From Corynebacterium atrinae (lineage in GTDB: Bacteria > Actinomycetota > Actinomycetes > Mycobacteriales > Mycobacteriaceae), in NCBI RefSeq assembly GCF_030408455.1, contig NZ_CP046977.1:2657151-2721150 (forward strand): a DNA stretch of 64,000 nucleotides. Direction: 5' to 3'. The notes beneath the pieces were generated by a model. The model was given only the letters and a program-made list of their open reading frames with translations. It was not told the DNA's origin and did not search any database. The position numbers were made by a program, and so were the translations under genes. Below, piece by piece: positions 36,555 to 44,566 of the stretch; the stretch's first letter is position 1; the number at the start of each line of letters is the position of its first letter.

Positions 36555-37397
36555 ATGGCTAGCCGTTACGATCAGCTCTTCGCCGACCTCGACGCCCGAG
36601 GGGAGGGAGCCTTTGTCCCCTTCATCATGCTCGGTGACCCCACCCCGGCCGATGCGCTCGAGATCATCCGCACCGTCGTGGACGCGGGTGCCGACGCCCT
36701 CGAACTCGGCGTCCCCTTCTCCGATCCGGTCGCCGACGGCCCGACGATCCAAAAATCTCACATCCGTGCCCTCGACGGGGGAGTGACCGTCAATGACGCC
36801 CTCGCCCAGATCCGAGCGATCCGCGCCGAATTCCCCGACCTGCCGCTTGGCATGCTCGTGTATGGCAACGTGCCTTTCACCCGCGGAATCGACACCTTCT
36901 ACCGCGAGTTCGCCGATGTCGGCGCCGATTCCATCTTGCTTCCCGACGTCCCCGTCCGCGAAGGTGAGCCCTTCGCTGCGGCCGCGATGGACGCCGGAAT
37001 TGACCCCATCTTCATCGCCCCAGCCCAAGCCGCCGAGAAGACCCTGGAGGGGGTGGCTGCCCACTCGCGCGGCTACATTTACGCCGTCTCCCGCGACGGC
37101 GTCACCGGCACCGAACGCGAGTCCTCCGTAACGGGCCTGGAAGAGGTGGTGGGCAACGTCAAGAAGCACGGTGGAGCACCGATCCTGCTGGGGTTTGGCA
37201 TTTCGAGCCCCTCCCACGTGCGCGATGCCATTGCCGCCGGGGCGGCGGGGGCAATCTCCGGCTCCGCGATCACGAAGATCATCGACCGCTACGTCGCCGG
37301 GGAGCACCCCTCGCCGGGGAGGGTGACGGATATGGCAGCCCTGAAAGAAGAGCTAGAGACGTTTGTGGCGGGTATGAAGGCCGCCACCGTGCGTTAG
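36555..37397 (+). CDS. trpA: Tryptophan synthase alpha subunit
   Basis: The 280-residue TIM-barrel enzyme releases indole from indole-3-glycerol phosphate. Catalytic Glu50 is in LELGVPFSDP and Asp61 in VADGPTIQ. The phosphate-binding end is LGFGISSPSHV. It is the last gene of the trp operon. Its TAG directly abuts the stop of the convergent gene, leaving no room for a conventional terminator. Confidence 0.98.
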   Translation: MASRYDQLFADLDARGEGAFVPFIMLGDPTPADALEIIRTVVDAGADALELGVPFSDPVADGPTIQKSHIRALDGGVTVNDALAQIRAIRAEFPDLPLGMLVYGNVPFTRGIDTFYREFADVGADSILLPDVPVREGEPFAAAAMDAGIDPIFIAPAQAAEKTLEGVAAHSRGYIYAVSRDGVTGTERESSVTGLEEVVGNVKKHGGAPILLGFGISSPSHVRDAIAAGAAGAISGSAITKIIDRYVAGEHPSPGRVTDMAALKEELETFVAGMKAATVR

Positions 37398-37895
37398 CTA
37401 CTCCACGCGGGTGTTCAAGCCCGTGCGCATCGTACTGGGGTCTGCCTCCGGGGTGGGTTCAGTGAGGTAGACCTCCCAGCACGGCATGTCGGGGCGGTAG
37501 CCTTCCTCCGCCAGGGCGTCCGTGAAGGATTCCCACGCCCCCTTCAGGCCGTCGTAGGCACCTTCGTACACCGTCGAGGCTACTTTGCCTCCGGGGAGCT
37601 CCGAGGGTTCAATGACGACGGTCTTCCCGTCTGCCCCGGCGATCTCGATAGCCTGAGTGAGGGCGACCTCGACCGGCACGCCTACTTCGATGTCACAGTG
37701 CTGCCAATCATCGGAGAAACGTGAGTACATTGCGAACGGCGCTCCCATCGGCGAGATGCCGGCCGTTTCAATGAGCGGGCCGAGGGCTGCGAAGGTCGCA
37801 TCAAACAGCGGCTCAAGGGCATTCATGGGGGCATTTTCCGCCCGGACGATAGCGGTGGAGACAGCGCGGGCTTCATCGACACTGAAGTCAGTCAT
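37398..37895 (-). CDS. GyrI-like small-molecule-binding domain protein
   Basis: The 165-residue protein has the GyrI/AraC-effector-binding fold: GISPMGAPFAMYSRFSDD, then CDIEVGVPV, then a GGKVASTVYEGAYDGLKGAW segment, and a late CWEVYLTEP. Such free-standing domains bind small hydrophobic molecules or inhibit enzymes. No DNA-binding domain is attached. Its specific ligand is unknown. It points towards the trp operon and away from the HTH/Clp-N pair. Confidence 0.78.
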   Translation of the reverse strand: MTDFSVDEARAVSTAIVRAENAPMNALEPLFDATFAALGPLIETAGISPMGAPFAMYSRFSDDWQHCDIEVGVPVEVALTQAIEIAGADGKTVVIEPSELPGGKVASTVYEGAYDGLKGAWESFTDALAEEGYRPDMPCWEVYLTEPTPEADPSTMRTGLNTRVE

Positions 37896-37980
37896 GATGA
37901 TAGGGCCTTCCTCGAGGGTAGTTCGTCGGGCAGGGGAGTATGTGGACGAGAATACCTCTATCCGCAGCTAGCAACGTGGG

Positions 37981-38010
37981 TTGACAAAAGTGGGTTTAGC
38001 AAGTTAGGTT
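37981..38010 (+). promoter_or_regulatory. Promoter of the HTH/Clp-N pair
   Basis: TTGACA (37981-37986), an 18-bp spacer and TAGGTT (38005-38010). The predicted transcript start at about 38017-38018 coincides with a GTG, suggesting a leaderless mRNA. Confidence 0.6.
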
Positions 38011-38015
38011 GCTAA
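37996..38015. promoter_or_regulatory. Palindromic operator over the -10 box
   Basis: TTAGCAA (37996-38002) and TTGCTAA (38009-38015) are perfect inverted repeats separated by six bases. The site covers the -10 hexamer, a typical repressor position. Autoregulation by the HTH protein just downstream is inferred. Confidence 0.65.
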
Positions 38016-38017
38016 TT

Positions 38018-38266
38018 GTGGACAACATGAATCTTTCCCAAGCCGCCAACGACACCACCAACCCCCGCGAGGGACTACAGGCCGTCGCGTCGCTGCGTCT
38101 GCTCGTCGAATCACTGGAGTTCCACCAGGTAGAAGCCGGGTTGAGGGCGGGAATGAGCTGGAGCGAGGTCGCCGAGAACCTCGGCGTGACACGACAGGCC
38201 GTCCACAAGAAGTACAGCAAGAGGATCGATCCAACCATCGACGTGCCCAGGAGGCGACGAGGATGA
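38018..38266 (+). CDS. Small HTH DNA-binding protein
   Basis: 82 residues from GTG 38018, the probable leaderless start; ATG 38027 and TTG 38009 are alternatives. A helix-turn-helix occupies about residues 44-67 (AGMSWSEVAENLGVTRQAVH, then KKYSKR). The C-terminus is basic (PRRRRG). Small HTH proteins of this kind precede Clp-N domain proteins in other actinobacteria. It is translationally coupled to the next gene (ATGA overlap). It probably binds the palindrome at its own promoter. Confidence 0.8.
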   Translation: MDNMNLSQAANDTTNPREGLQAVASLRLLVESLEFHQVEAGLRAGMSWSEVAENLGVTRQAVHKKYSKRIDPTIDVPRRRRG

Positions 38267-39210
38267 ATAACCTGTACAAAGCAATGAAGAACTTCCGGGA
38301 GCTAGCAGTCCTGGCCGAGGAAGAGCAACGCCGGTCCCGGCACCCGGAGATCGATGTTGAGCACCTGTTCCTCGCGCTTCTGGGAATAGGGGGACCGGTG
38401 ACGGAGGCTCTAGCGCAACGAGGAGTCACAATCCCCACCGCCCGAAGCGCAATCGAGAAGGTGCATGCAGATAGGATCGCCTCCTTAGGACTCTCGTTGC
38501 CGATATCCCCAGAGCAACATCGAATTCCGCCTAACGTTCCCGGGCGCCCGTGGGCATTCCGAGCGGGTGTGCGCGACATGCTCCTGGACGCCCAGGATCA
38601 TCCGCAGCCAGACGTTGCTCTCTTCTCCTCGCTGGTATCGGAGCCCACCGGAGTAGTTTCTGTGGCGCTGCAATCGATGGGAATTCAGCCGGGTGAGTTG
38701 AGCTTTCCAGCCAAGTCCGGTGAGCCAACCGACGGTATAGGCGGTCGCGCCGATACGTATCGGAGGTTTGTTCCCGCCAGTCCCGAGGACGTCTGGTCGC
38801 TCCTGGCTAACGCTGACCGGTGGCTGGAATGGAATGACGTCGAGTTTGAGCGAATTGAGAAGGCCGACTTCGGCGCTCTTCGAGCCTTCCCGCGAGCGAA
38901 AGCTCTGGGTCGGGCGGTGACTGCGGAAGTCATCGTGAGAAGGTACGAACCACCTCGCCTAATCGAGTGGGAGCGCACTTTTCCGGAGGTGGCGGCGTCG
39001 GGAATCTACATCCTTCGCATTTCATTGACGCCTGCGGGTGTGAGCGGAACGGACATGACTTTGTCCTACTTCACGCAAGCCGGGTCGCGTGGACAAAAGG
39101 GGATAGGGCATCTCGTCATGCGACCGTTCCTGCAGCTTCTCCGCCCGTTCGCACTTCGGAATCATCTCAGAAACACTGCCGACAACATCTCCCAGGCTCT
39201 TCGCTCCTAG
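38263..39210 (+). CDS. Clp-N domain / SRPBCC domain fusion protein
   Basis: The 315-residue protein begins with a ClpC-like N-terminal repeat domain (about 1-150): LAVLAEEEQRRSRHPEIDVE, then HLFLALLG, and a second repeat around ALFSSLVSEPTGV. There is no AAA+ ATPase. After a linker, a SRPBCC/START-like ligand-binding domain follows (about 163-315): RRFVPASPEDVWSLLANADR, WLEW, EWERTFPEV. In Clp ATPases the N-domain recruits adaptors and substrates. Without the ATPase this protein could act as a ligand-controlled adaptor or sensor. That is inference. Confidence 0.8.
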   Translation: MNNLYKAMKNFRELAVLAEEEQRRSRHPEIDVEHLFLALLGIGGPVTEALAQRGVTIPTARSAIEKVHADRIASLGLSLPISPEQHRIPPNVPGRPWAFRAGVRDMLLDAQDHPQPDVALFSSLVSEPTGVVSVALQSMGIQPGELSFPAKSGEPTDGIGGRADTYRRFVPASPEDVWSLLANADRWLEWNDVEFERIEKADFGALRAFPRAKALGRAVTAEVIVRRYEPPRLIEWERTFPEVAASGIYILRISLTPAGVSGTDMTLSYFTQAGSRGQKGIGHLVMRPFLQLLRPFALRNHLRNTADNISQALRS

Positions 39211-39373
39211 CCCGGAAAGTAGCGGCAACTTCAGCGTAAAATGGGCCGTACCCAGAGCCGTCGAGTGCGTGCGCTGGTCGATTGTGATCCCCGAGCGTGA
39301 AAGGTGCAAGCTTCTGGCGAGGGCGGTGGCTGGGTTTCCGCCTCCGAGCATCGGGCGTCCAGGGCCTTGAAAT

Positions 39374-39389
39374 TGTTTCACGTGAAACA
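39374..39389. other. parS site 2 (before the ABC operon)
   Basis: TGTTTCACGTGAAACA, identical to site 1. It lies 17 bp upstream of the ATG of the ABC ATPase gene, overlapping its 5' control region. Confidence 0.95.
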
Positions 39390-39406
39390 TTAGGAGCTGA
39401 ACCTGC

Positions 39407-40288
39407 ATGAGCCCCGTAATCAATGCTGAGAACCTCACCAAGCGCTTTGGCACGTTCCGAGCCCTGGATGGATTCAACCTGGCTGTGGAGGAGGGCAGTA
39501 TTCACGGCTTCCTTGGCCCCAACGGCTCGGGAAAGTCCACCACGATCCGCATCCTCCTCGGTGTCCTACATCCAAGCGCAGGCTCAGCAACTGTATTGGG
39601 CGAAGACCCGCGCCGATATCCAGAAGTCTTGAAAATGGTGGGGTATGTTCCTGGCGATGTCGCTCTCTGGCCGGCGCTCACCGGGCGGGAAGTCTTCCGT
39701 GCCCTGGAGTCCCTCCGCGGAACTCGCGTCGACCCACGGCGCGAAGAGGAGCTCATTGACGCCTTCAAACTAGACCCCGACAAGAAGACTCGCGACTATT
39801 CCACGGGTAACCGCCGCAAAGTTGGCCTAATCGCAGCGCTATCCTTCGGCGCCGAGGTACTCATCCTTGATGAACCCACCGCCGGCCTCGACCCACTCAT
39901 GGAACAAGTCTTCATCCACGAGGTCCGCAAGGAACGAGACCGCGGGGCCACCGTCCTGCTCTCGAGCCACATCATGAGCGAAGTAGAGAAGCTTTGCGAC
40001 GCCGTCACAGTCATCAAGGACGGCCGCACCGTCGAATCCGGAACCATCGAGCAGCTCCGACATCTCTCCGCACACGAGATCACTGCGGTAGTCACCAACC
40101 CTACAAGCGAGCTGCAACACCTGCCGGACTCTCACATCGAAGGTAATCACTTCCACGTCACCGTAGCCAAGGATGACGTATCCAGAATCCTCCAGCTCAT
40201 CTTGGACAGTGGGGGAGTGGACATCACTGCCACCCCGGCGAGCCTGGAGTCCCTCTTCCTCAGCCACTACGGGGAGGCCGTCTCGTGA
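39407..40288 (+). CDS. ABC exporter ATP-binding protein
   Basis: The 293-residue nucleotide-binding protein has Walker A GPNGSGKST near residue 38. Walker B is LILDEPTAGLDP. The signature is the divergent YSTGNRRKVGL instead of LSGGQ, as in tetronasin/polyketide-exporter-type ATPases. A C-terminal extension of about 80 residues follows. It pairs with the large permease downstream (four-base overlap). The role is probably export of an antibiotic or other hydrophobic compound. The substrate is unknown. Confidence 0.88.
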   Translation: MSPVINAENLTKRFGTFRALDGFNLAVEEGSIHGFLGPNGSGKSTTIRILLGVLHPSAGSATVLGEDPRRYPEVLKMVGYVPGDVALWPALTGREVFRALESLRGTRVDPRREEELIDAFKLDPDKKTRDYSTGNRRKVGLIAALSFGAEVLILDEPTAGLDPLMEQVFIHEVRKERDRGATVLLSSHIMSEVEKLCDAVTVIKDGRTVESGTIEQLRHLSAHEITAVVTNPTSELQHLPDSHIEGNHFHVTVAKDDVSRILQLILDSGGVDITATPASLESLFLSHYGEAVS

Positions 40289-41859
40289 TTGCGCTCAACC
40301 TCCGCGTCCGCCGCGTCTTCATCCTCGTGTGGAGCGTCTGCCTGTGGGTATTCCTTTCCACCTTCCCGCCCGCCTATGAATCCTATTACCCAACTCTGGA
40401 GTCTCGGGCCGCCTTTGCGACCGGGATGCAGTCCAACCTCGGGATGGTGGCCATCTACGGCCCTTTACATTCACCCGTGTCACTCGGCCAGATTGTCATG
40501 TGGGAGGCAGGCTCCCAGATTTTGTTGCTGGGCTCGATCATGTCCGTGCTCCTTGTCATCGGTTTGGCTAGACGATCCGAGCATCTAGGGTTCACCGAGC
40601 TGGAACTGTCTACAGGCATTAGGCGTCGTGCGCCATTGGTAGCCGCGATGGGGACAACCTGTGTAGCTTCTGCTTTCGTCGGTTTTGGGGCCTTCCTCGT
40701 ACTGGGAGCAAGCTCCCTCTATATCGACGAGTTGCCAGTGGTTGGTGCCTTGGCCTTCGGAGTCAATCTCACTCTGACGATGTGTGGCTCGGCGCTTCTA
40801 GCCTTAGCGGTCCTTCTCTTGGTCAACAGCCCCGCTAGCTTGACCCGGGTTGGTCTACTTAGCGTCGCAGCATCTTTCGTACTGCGCTCGCTAGCCGACA
40901 GCGAGGAGATAGGATGGCTCAACTGGTTGAGCCCACTCGGCTGGAAGCAAGTCATTGCACCGTATGGCGACAACAGCTTTACTAACGCCGTGCTGCTGGC
41001 GATCCTGTGTCTTGCACTGGCTGGGGGCCTCTATCTTGCTGAGGGGCACCGCGAGTATGGACGCGGCCTGGTTCAGCTCCGTGAGCGAACGAGCAAACGA
41101 TCACGCAAGACTCGGAGCATTGTTCACCTTCAGTGGTTGCTCCATCGGGGGAGCGCGATCACCTGGGCACTGGTGATAGCTGGCATCACTGCCATGTTCT
41201 TGGCGCTGACGGGATCCCTTTCAGAATGGATGTCGGGGGATCCGGCGGTAGGGAAAGTCTTTGAGGACCTTTTCAATGAAGGGGACCTGAAGACGGAGTT
41301 CATTAGATACATCGCCAAACTTAGCGGAATTCTGGTGGCGGTCGCCGGGGTGCAGAGCATCATTGGCCAATATTCGGCGGAGCGAGACGGCACAGCAGAG
41401 TTGATGAGGTCGACCGGTATACGCCGCTGGGCGCCGCTCGGATCACTCGCTCTCATCGGCCTTGCCAGCGTATTGTTGAGCACCATCGCGTTGTATTCCG
41501 GTGGCGCAGCCGGCTTGGCTTCCCAACACAACACCTCCGCCTCGGACTACGAAGCTCTTCTTCCCAGCGCTTTGTCCCAGTTCGCCCCCGCGCTTCTGCT
41601 CGTGGCTTTCGCAGTGCTTATCGTTGGCCACACACCACGATTTTCCTACTTTTCCTGGGTGCCGGTCGCAATAGCTTCGATCCTCACCCTCTTCGGTCCG
41701 CTCTTCAAGCTACCGATGTGGCTCATTGATCTTTCTCCCTTCGAACATGAGGTAACCGCACTAGGGGATAGCTGGAGTATGCATTTCACGTTTGCCTTGG
41801 TCTCCCTCCTTCTCATAGTCTTAGGACTCTGGGGGGCGAACCGCCGCGAACTCGTATAG
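40285..41859 (+). CDS. ABC exporter permease (polyketide-antibiotic exporter type)
   Basis: The 524-residue protein has about 12 predicted transmembrane segments in two halves joined by a basic loop (RERTSKRSRKTRS, about residue 265). This double-length ABC-2-type architecture matches the TnrB-like 'exporter of polyketide antibiotics' group. It starts inside the stop of the ATPase gene (GTGA overlap). A parS site lies eight bases after its stop codon. Confidence 0.82.
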   Translation: MIALNLRVRRVFILVWSVCLWVFLSTFPPAYESYYPTLESRAAFATGMQSNLGMVAIYGPLHSPVSLGQIVMWEAGSQILLLGSIMSVLLVIGLARRSEHLGFTELELSTGIRRRAPLVAAMGTTCVASAFVGFGAFLVLGASSLYIDELPVVGALAFGVNLTLTMCGSALLALAVLLLVNSPASLTRVGLLSVAASFVLRSLADSEEIGWLNWLSPLGWKQVIAPYGDNSFTNAVLLAILCLALAGGLYLAEGHREYGRGLVQLRERTSKRSRKTRSIVHLQWLLHRGSAITWALVIAGITAMFLALTGSLSEWMSGDPAVGKVFEDLFNEGDLKTEFIRYIAKLSGILVAVAGVQSIIGQYSAERDGTAELMRSTGIRRWAPLGSLALIGLASVLLSTIALYSGGAAGLASQHNTSASDYEALLPSALSQFAPALLLVAFAVLIVGHTPRFSYFSWVPVAIASILTLFGPLFKLPMWLIDLSPFEHEVTALGDSWSMHFTFALVSLLLIVLGLWGANRRELV

Positions 41860-41866
41860 CGCGCAG

Positions 41867-41882
41867 TGTTTCACGTGAAACA
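41867..41882. other. parS site 3 (after the ABC operon)
   Basis: TGTTTCACGTGAAACA, identical to the other copies. It lies between the permease stop and the next ATG (41891), only eight bases from each, so it fills the whole gap. Confidence 0.95.
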
Positions 41883-41890
41883 ATGGCTCA

Positions 41891-42460
41891 ATGACCACCG
41901 ACAAATTCTCCCGCTCTACCGGTCGAAGCGCCGCGGAATGGCAAACTCACATTGAGAACCGAGCCGCTGACCTGGGCCGCGGGATACAGGAACTCAGCCA
42001 TCGAGACATGGTTGCAATCGCCCAGGCTGAAGATGTAACAGACTGGTGGGCTCAGGGCATCGCAGTGGAGATCGAGCGAAGGATCGGCAGACGGAAGGTC
42101 GGACAAACCGTCACTGGCTCCATCAGTGCGGGCGTCTCCAAAACCGTTCCGGGGCAGTGGGGGGACGTCTTCCAGAGTTTTAGCACTTTCATGGCAAACG
42201 GTGGCACAACTCTGCTTCCCTCCGCAGCAGCCGGAGAACCAGCCATCTCCGCAACTGAAAAATGGCGCTATTGGCGCTGTTCCTTCCAGGATGGCTCCAA
42301 GGCGAATCTGGATTGTTCTGCTGTCTCGGGCAGCAACCAGCCGAAGACCAGACTGAGCATGAAGCACGATGGACTAGCTTCCATGGAGGCCCGGGACGCA
42401 ACAAGGTCCCATTGGAGAAAGGTGCTCAACGATTTCGCGGCAACCTTATCGTCACAGTGA
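41891..42460 (+). CDS. DUF4287-like N-domain protein (SRPBCC-associated type)
   Basis: The 189-residue protein opens with a pattern seen in DUF4287/AHSA1-like proteins: TGRSAAEWQTHIENRA, ELSHRDMVAIAQAEDVTDWW, then AQGIAVEIERRIGRR, GSISAGVSKTV. In relatives this region precedes an SRPBCC domain. Here the C-terminal half (YWRCSFQDGSKANLDCSAV, then RLSMKHDGL) is weakly similar to SRPBCC and may be a shortened version. Function is unknown. It could belong with the Clp-N/SRPBCC gene as a second ligand-binding protein. Confidence 0.6.
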   Translation: MTTDKFSRSTGRSAAEWQTHIENRAADLGRGIQELSHRDMVAIAQAEDVTDWWAQGIAVEIERRIGRRKVGQTVTGSISAGVSKTVPGQWGDVFQSFSTFMANGGTTLLPSAAAGEPAISATEKWRYWRCSFQDGSKANLDCSAVSGSNQPKTRLSMKHDGLASMEARDATRSHWRKVLNDFAATLSSQ

Positions 42461-42552
42461 TTTTATTGCCTTGCCCTCCAATGCGCTCCCCGCTTTTCGT
42501 CACATTTCATCACTTACGTCCAACAGATGCGCACCGTACTAGAATTTTCACT

Positions 42553-42942
42553 ATGAGCGAATCAACCGCACCCCGTCCCTCCAATTGCACTCGACGAATG
42601 TTCTTGCTTGGTACGGCGACCACCGTGGCGGGTGCGTTTCTCGCCGCCTGTGGTTCCGAAGCATCCGCAGAAGTTGCGGCCCAGGAAGTTCCGGTGGGGA
42701 GCGCGATCATCGTCGACAAGTACATCATCGCTCAACCAACGGCGGGCACCTTCGTGGCATACTCAACAACTTGCCCCCACCAGAACAACCCCATTACCGA
42801 AGTCGAGGGGGACACGGTCCGCTGCACCGTCCATAACTCGGTGTTCAAGATCTCCGACGGTTCAGTTGTCTCGGGCTTGGCCCGTGACCCACTGACCACC
42901 AAGACGGTTGAGCAAGAGGGTGACTCTTTGGTCGTCGGCTAG
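42553..42942 (+). CDS. Rieske [2Fe-2S] lipoprotein with Tat signal
   Basis: 129 residues from ATG 42553. A twin-arginine signal (TRRMFLLGTATTVAG) ends in a lipobox (LAAC), so the mature protein should be a membrane-anchored lipoprotein on the outer face. The Rieske cluster ligands are CPH in TTCPHQNNP and CTVH in RCTVHNSVF. It probably acts as a small electron-transfer protein. No partner oxidoreductase gene is adjacent. The longer upstream frame overlaps the preceding gene and is not used. Confidence 0.88.
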   Translation: MSESTAPRPSNCTRRMFLLGTATTVAGAFLAACGSEASAEVAAQEVPVGSAIIVDKYIIAQPTAGTFVAYSTTCPHQNNPITEVEGDTVRCTVHNSVFKISDGSVVSGLARDPLTTKTVEQEGDSLVVG

Positions 42943-43532
42943 TCGACACTCGGTACTTGACAGAGCGATGTCATGGACACCGCAATAGTCACGCTGCATC
43001 GCTCAATCGCTCGGAAGCTACGAATCGTCGGCCCCAGGGACGTTAGGAATCTCGAACTCTATTCCAGAGCAGTTTCAATTCTCGACAACCTTCTCAAGGT
43101 CAGCCGAAATGATGTTCATGTCAACGGCATACGAAGGCTATTCATATCCCCAAGAAGTGCCCCAGGGGAGTACTAGACCAATTCTCGTGGAATAGTAGAG
43201 CTAGCCCCTCAAGCGGTCGACTTCTACCCCTTGGGCAGGTGTGGGACCTGCCCATAAGTGTTTCGCTCATGGACCTGACCGTTACCCTGGCAATGCTTGA
43301 TCACCTCGTTCTACATCACACGAAGTGTGAATATCTTCGGCCGCCATGGTTTCTCCTGGCTTGCCAGTAGTTATGAATGGCCGATGTTCTACTTGAACCT
43401 GTGCACGTACTTTCCCGGAGACCTACCGAGTTTTCCTTCAAATCGTCGGTTTCAACGCACGGAAACGCCGTGACGAGCGGGTGCAGACGCCTCAAGCCCT
43501 AGGTGAACCCCGCCGGGTCGTACACTCAAGGC
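42943..43532. other. Gene-poor stretch of about 590 bp
   Basis: No convincing gene is seen. One 67-codon frame (42973-43176) lacks a ribosome-binding site, has unusual codon use and resembles no family. A strong hairpin occupies 43235-43255. TACACT at 43521-43526 fits a -10 box for the next gene. The base composition is lower in GC than the surroundings. It may be a decayed gene or contain an RNA. Confidence 0.5.
43235..43255 (+). terminator. Isolated 8-bp hairpin
   Basis: GGGCAGGT and ACCTGCCC form a perfect 8-bp stem with a five-base loop (GTGGG). It is followed by ATAAGTGTTTCG, not a T tract, so it is only a tentative terminator. It could also be part of an RNA or a protein-binding site. 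Confidence 0.4.
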
Positions 43533-44516
43533 ATGATGTCCAGACTTCGGCGGGTCGATCCGCTCATCGTGCTCATCGTCCTAGCTGTAGTCGTCGCTCT
43601 CATCGCTCCGGCTCGCGGGGAGTTCGCGAGGTACTTCTCCGTTGCCACGAATCTGGCTATCGCGCTGCTGTTCTTTTTGTACGGCGCCCGTCTGTCCACG
43701 CGTGAGGCCCTCAAGGGTCTCATGCATTGGCGGCTGCACCTGTTGATCCTGGGGTTTACCTTCGTAGTGTTCCCGCTGCTGGGCTGGTCCTTGCAGCCGC
43801 TGACCAATGTCATCCCTGAGGGCCTTTACCTGGGCATCCTCTATCTCACCCTCGTGCCGTCGACGGTGCAGTCGTCGGTGGCTTTCACGTCAATCGCCAA
43901 GGGTAACGTCGCTGGCGCAATCGTCTCAGCCAGCGCCTCCAATCTGGCGGGCGTGTTTCTCACCCCGCTGCTGGTAATGGTGTTTATGTCCCAGGGCGAC
44001 GGGATTCATATTGATGCCCAGGTATTCATCGACATCGCCATGCTCTTGCTGCTGCCGTTCATTCTGGGGCAACTCGCACGCCGGTGGGTCAAGGGCTTCG
44101 CGGCTAACAAGGCCACCAAATTGATCGACCGTGGTTCGATCACCATGGTCGTGTACTCCGCCTTCTCGGCCGGCGTGGTCAGCGGCGTATGGGGCGAGGT
44201 GACGGTGGGGGAGATCGCCTTCCTCATTGGGCTGTCGATCGCGATCGTGGCGTCTATGTTGTGGCTGACGCGATTTAGCGCTCAGCGCCTCGGCTTCAGT
44301 GACAAGGACATCAAGGCAGTTCAGTTCTGCGGCACGAAGAAGTCTTTGGCTACAGGGCTGCCCATGGCATCCGTTATCTTCGCCGGAGCAAACCTGGGGC
44401 TGTTGATCCTGCCCCTCATGATCTTCCATCAAGTCCAGCTCATGATGTGTTCCTGGCTGGCGGCACGCTACGCCCGAGAGGCCCGCGGCGGCGAGCCCAC
44501 CAAGGTGCATTACTGA
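43533..44516 (+). CDS. Bile acid:sodium symporter-like (SBF-like) transporter
   Basis: The 327-residue protein has about ten transmembrane segments and belongs to the SBF-like/YfeH-type branch of the BASS superfamily. Typical segments are FFLYGARLSTREALKGLMHW, LTLVPSTVQSSVAFTSIAKGN and KAVQFCGTKKSLATGLPMA. The substrate is unknown. ATG 43533 is preferred because TACACT seven bases upstream predicts a leaderless transcript. GTG 43503 and ATG 43536 are alternatives. Confidence 0.85.
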   Translation: MMSRLRRVDPLIVLIVLAVVVALIAPARGEFARYFSVATNLAIALLFFLYGARLSTREALKGLMHWRLHLLILGFTFVVFPLLGWSLQPLTNVIPEGLYLGILYLTLVPSTVQSSVAFTSIAKGNVAGAIVSASASNLAGVFLTPLLVMVFMSQGDGIHIDAQVFIDIAMLLLLPFILGQLARRWVKGFAANKATKLIDRGSITMVVYSAFSAGVVSGVWGEVTVGEIAFLIGLSIAIVASMLWLTRFSAQRLGFSDKDIKAVQFCGTKKSLATGLPMASVIFAGANLGLLILPLMIFHQVQLMMCSWLAARYAREARGGEPTKVHY

Positions 44517-44566
44517 TTGCTTATCGACGCCCACCGGGCTTGCACTTCGACCCAAAACAGCAGAAG

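Noticed and set aside
42973..43176. 67-codon frame in the gene-poor stretch
   Set aside because: No ribosome-binding site, atypical codon use and no family match. Kept only as a remark in the intergenic entry.
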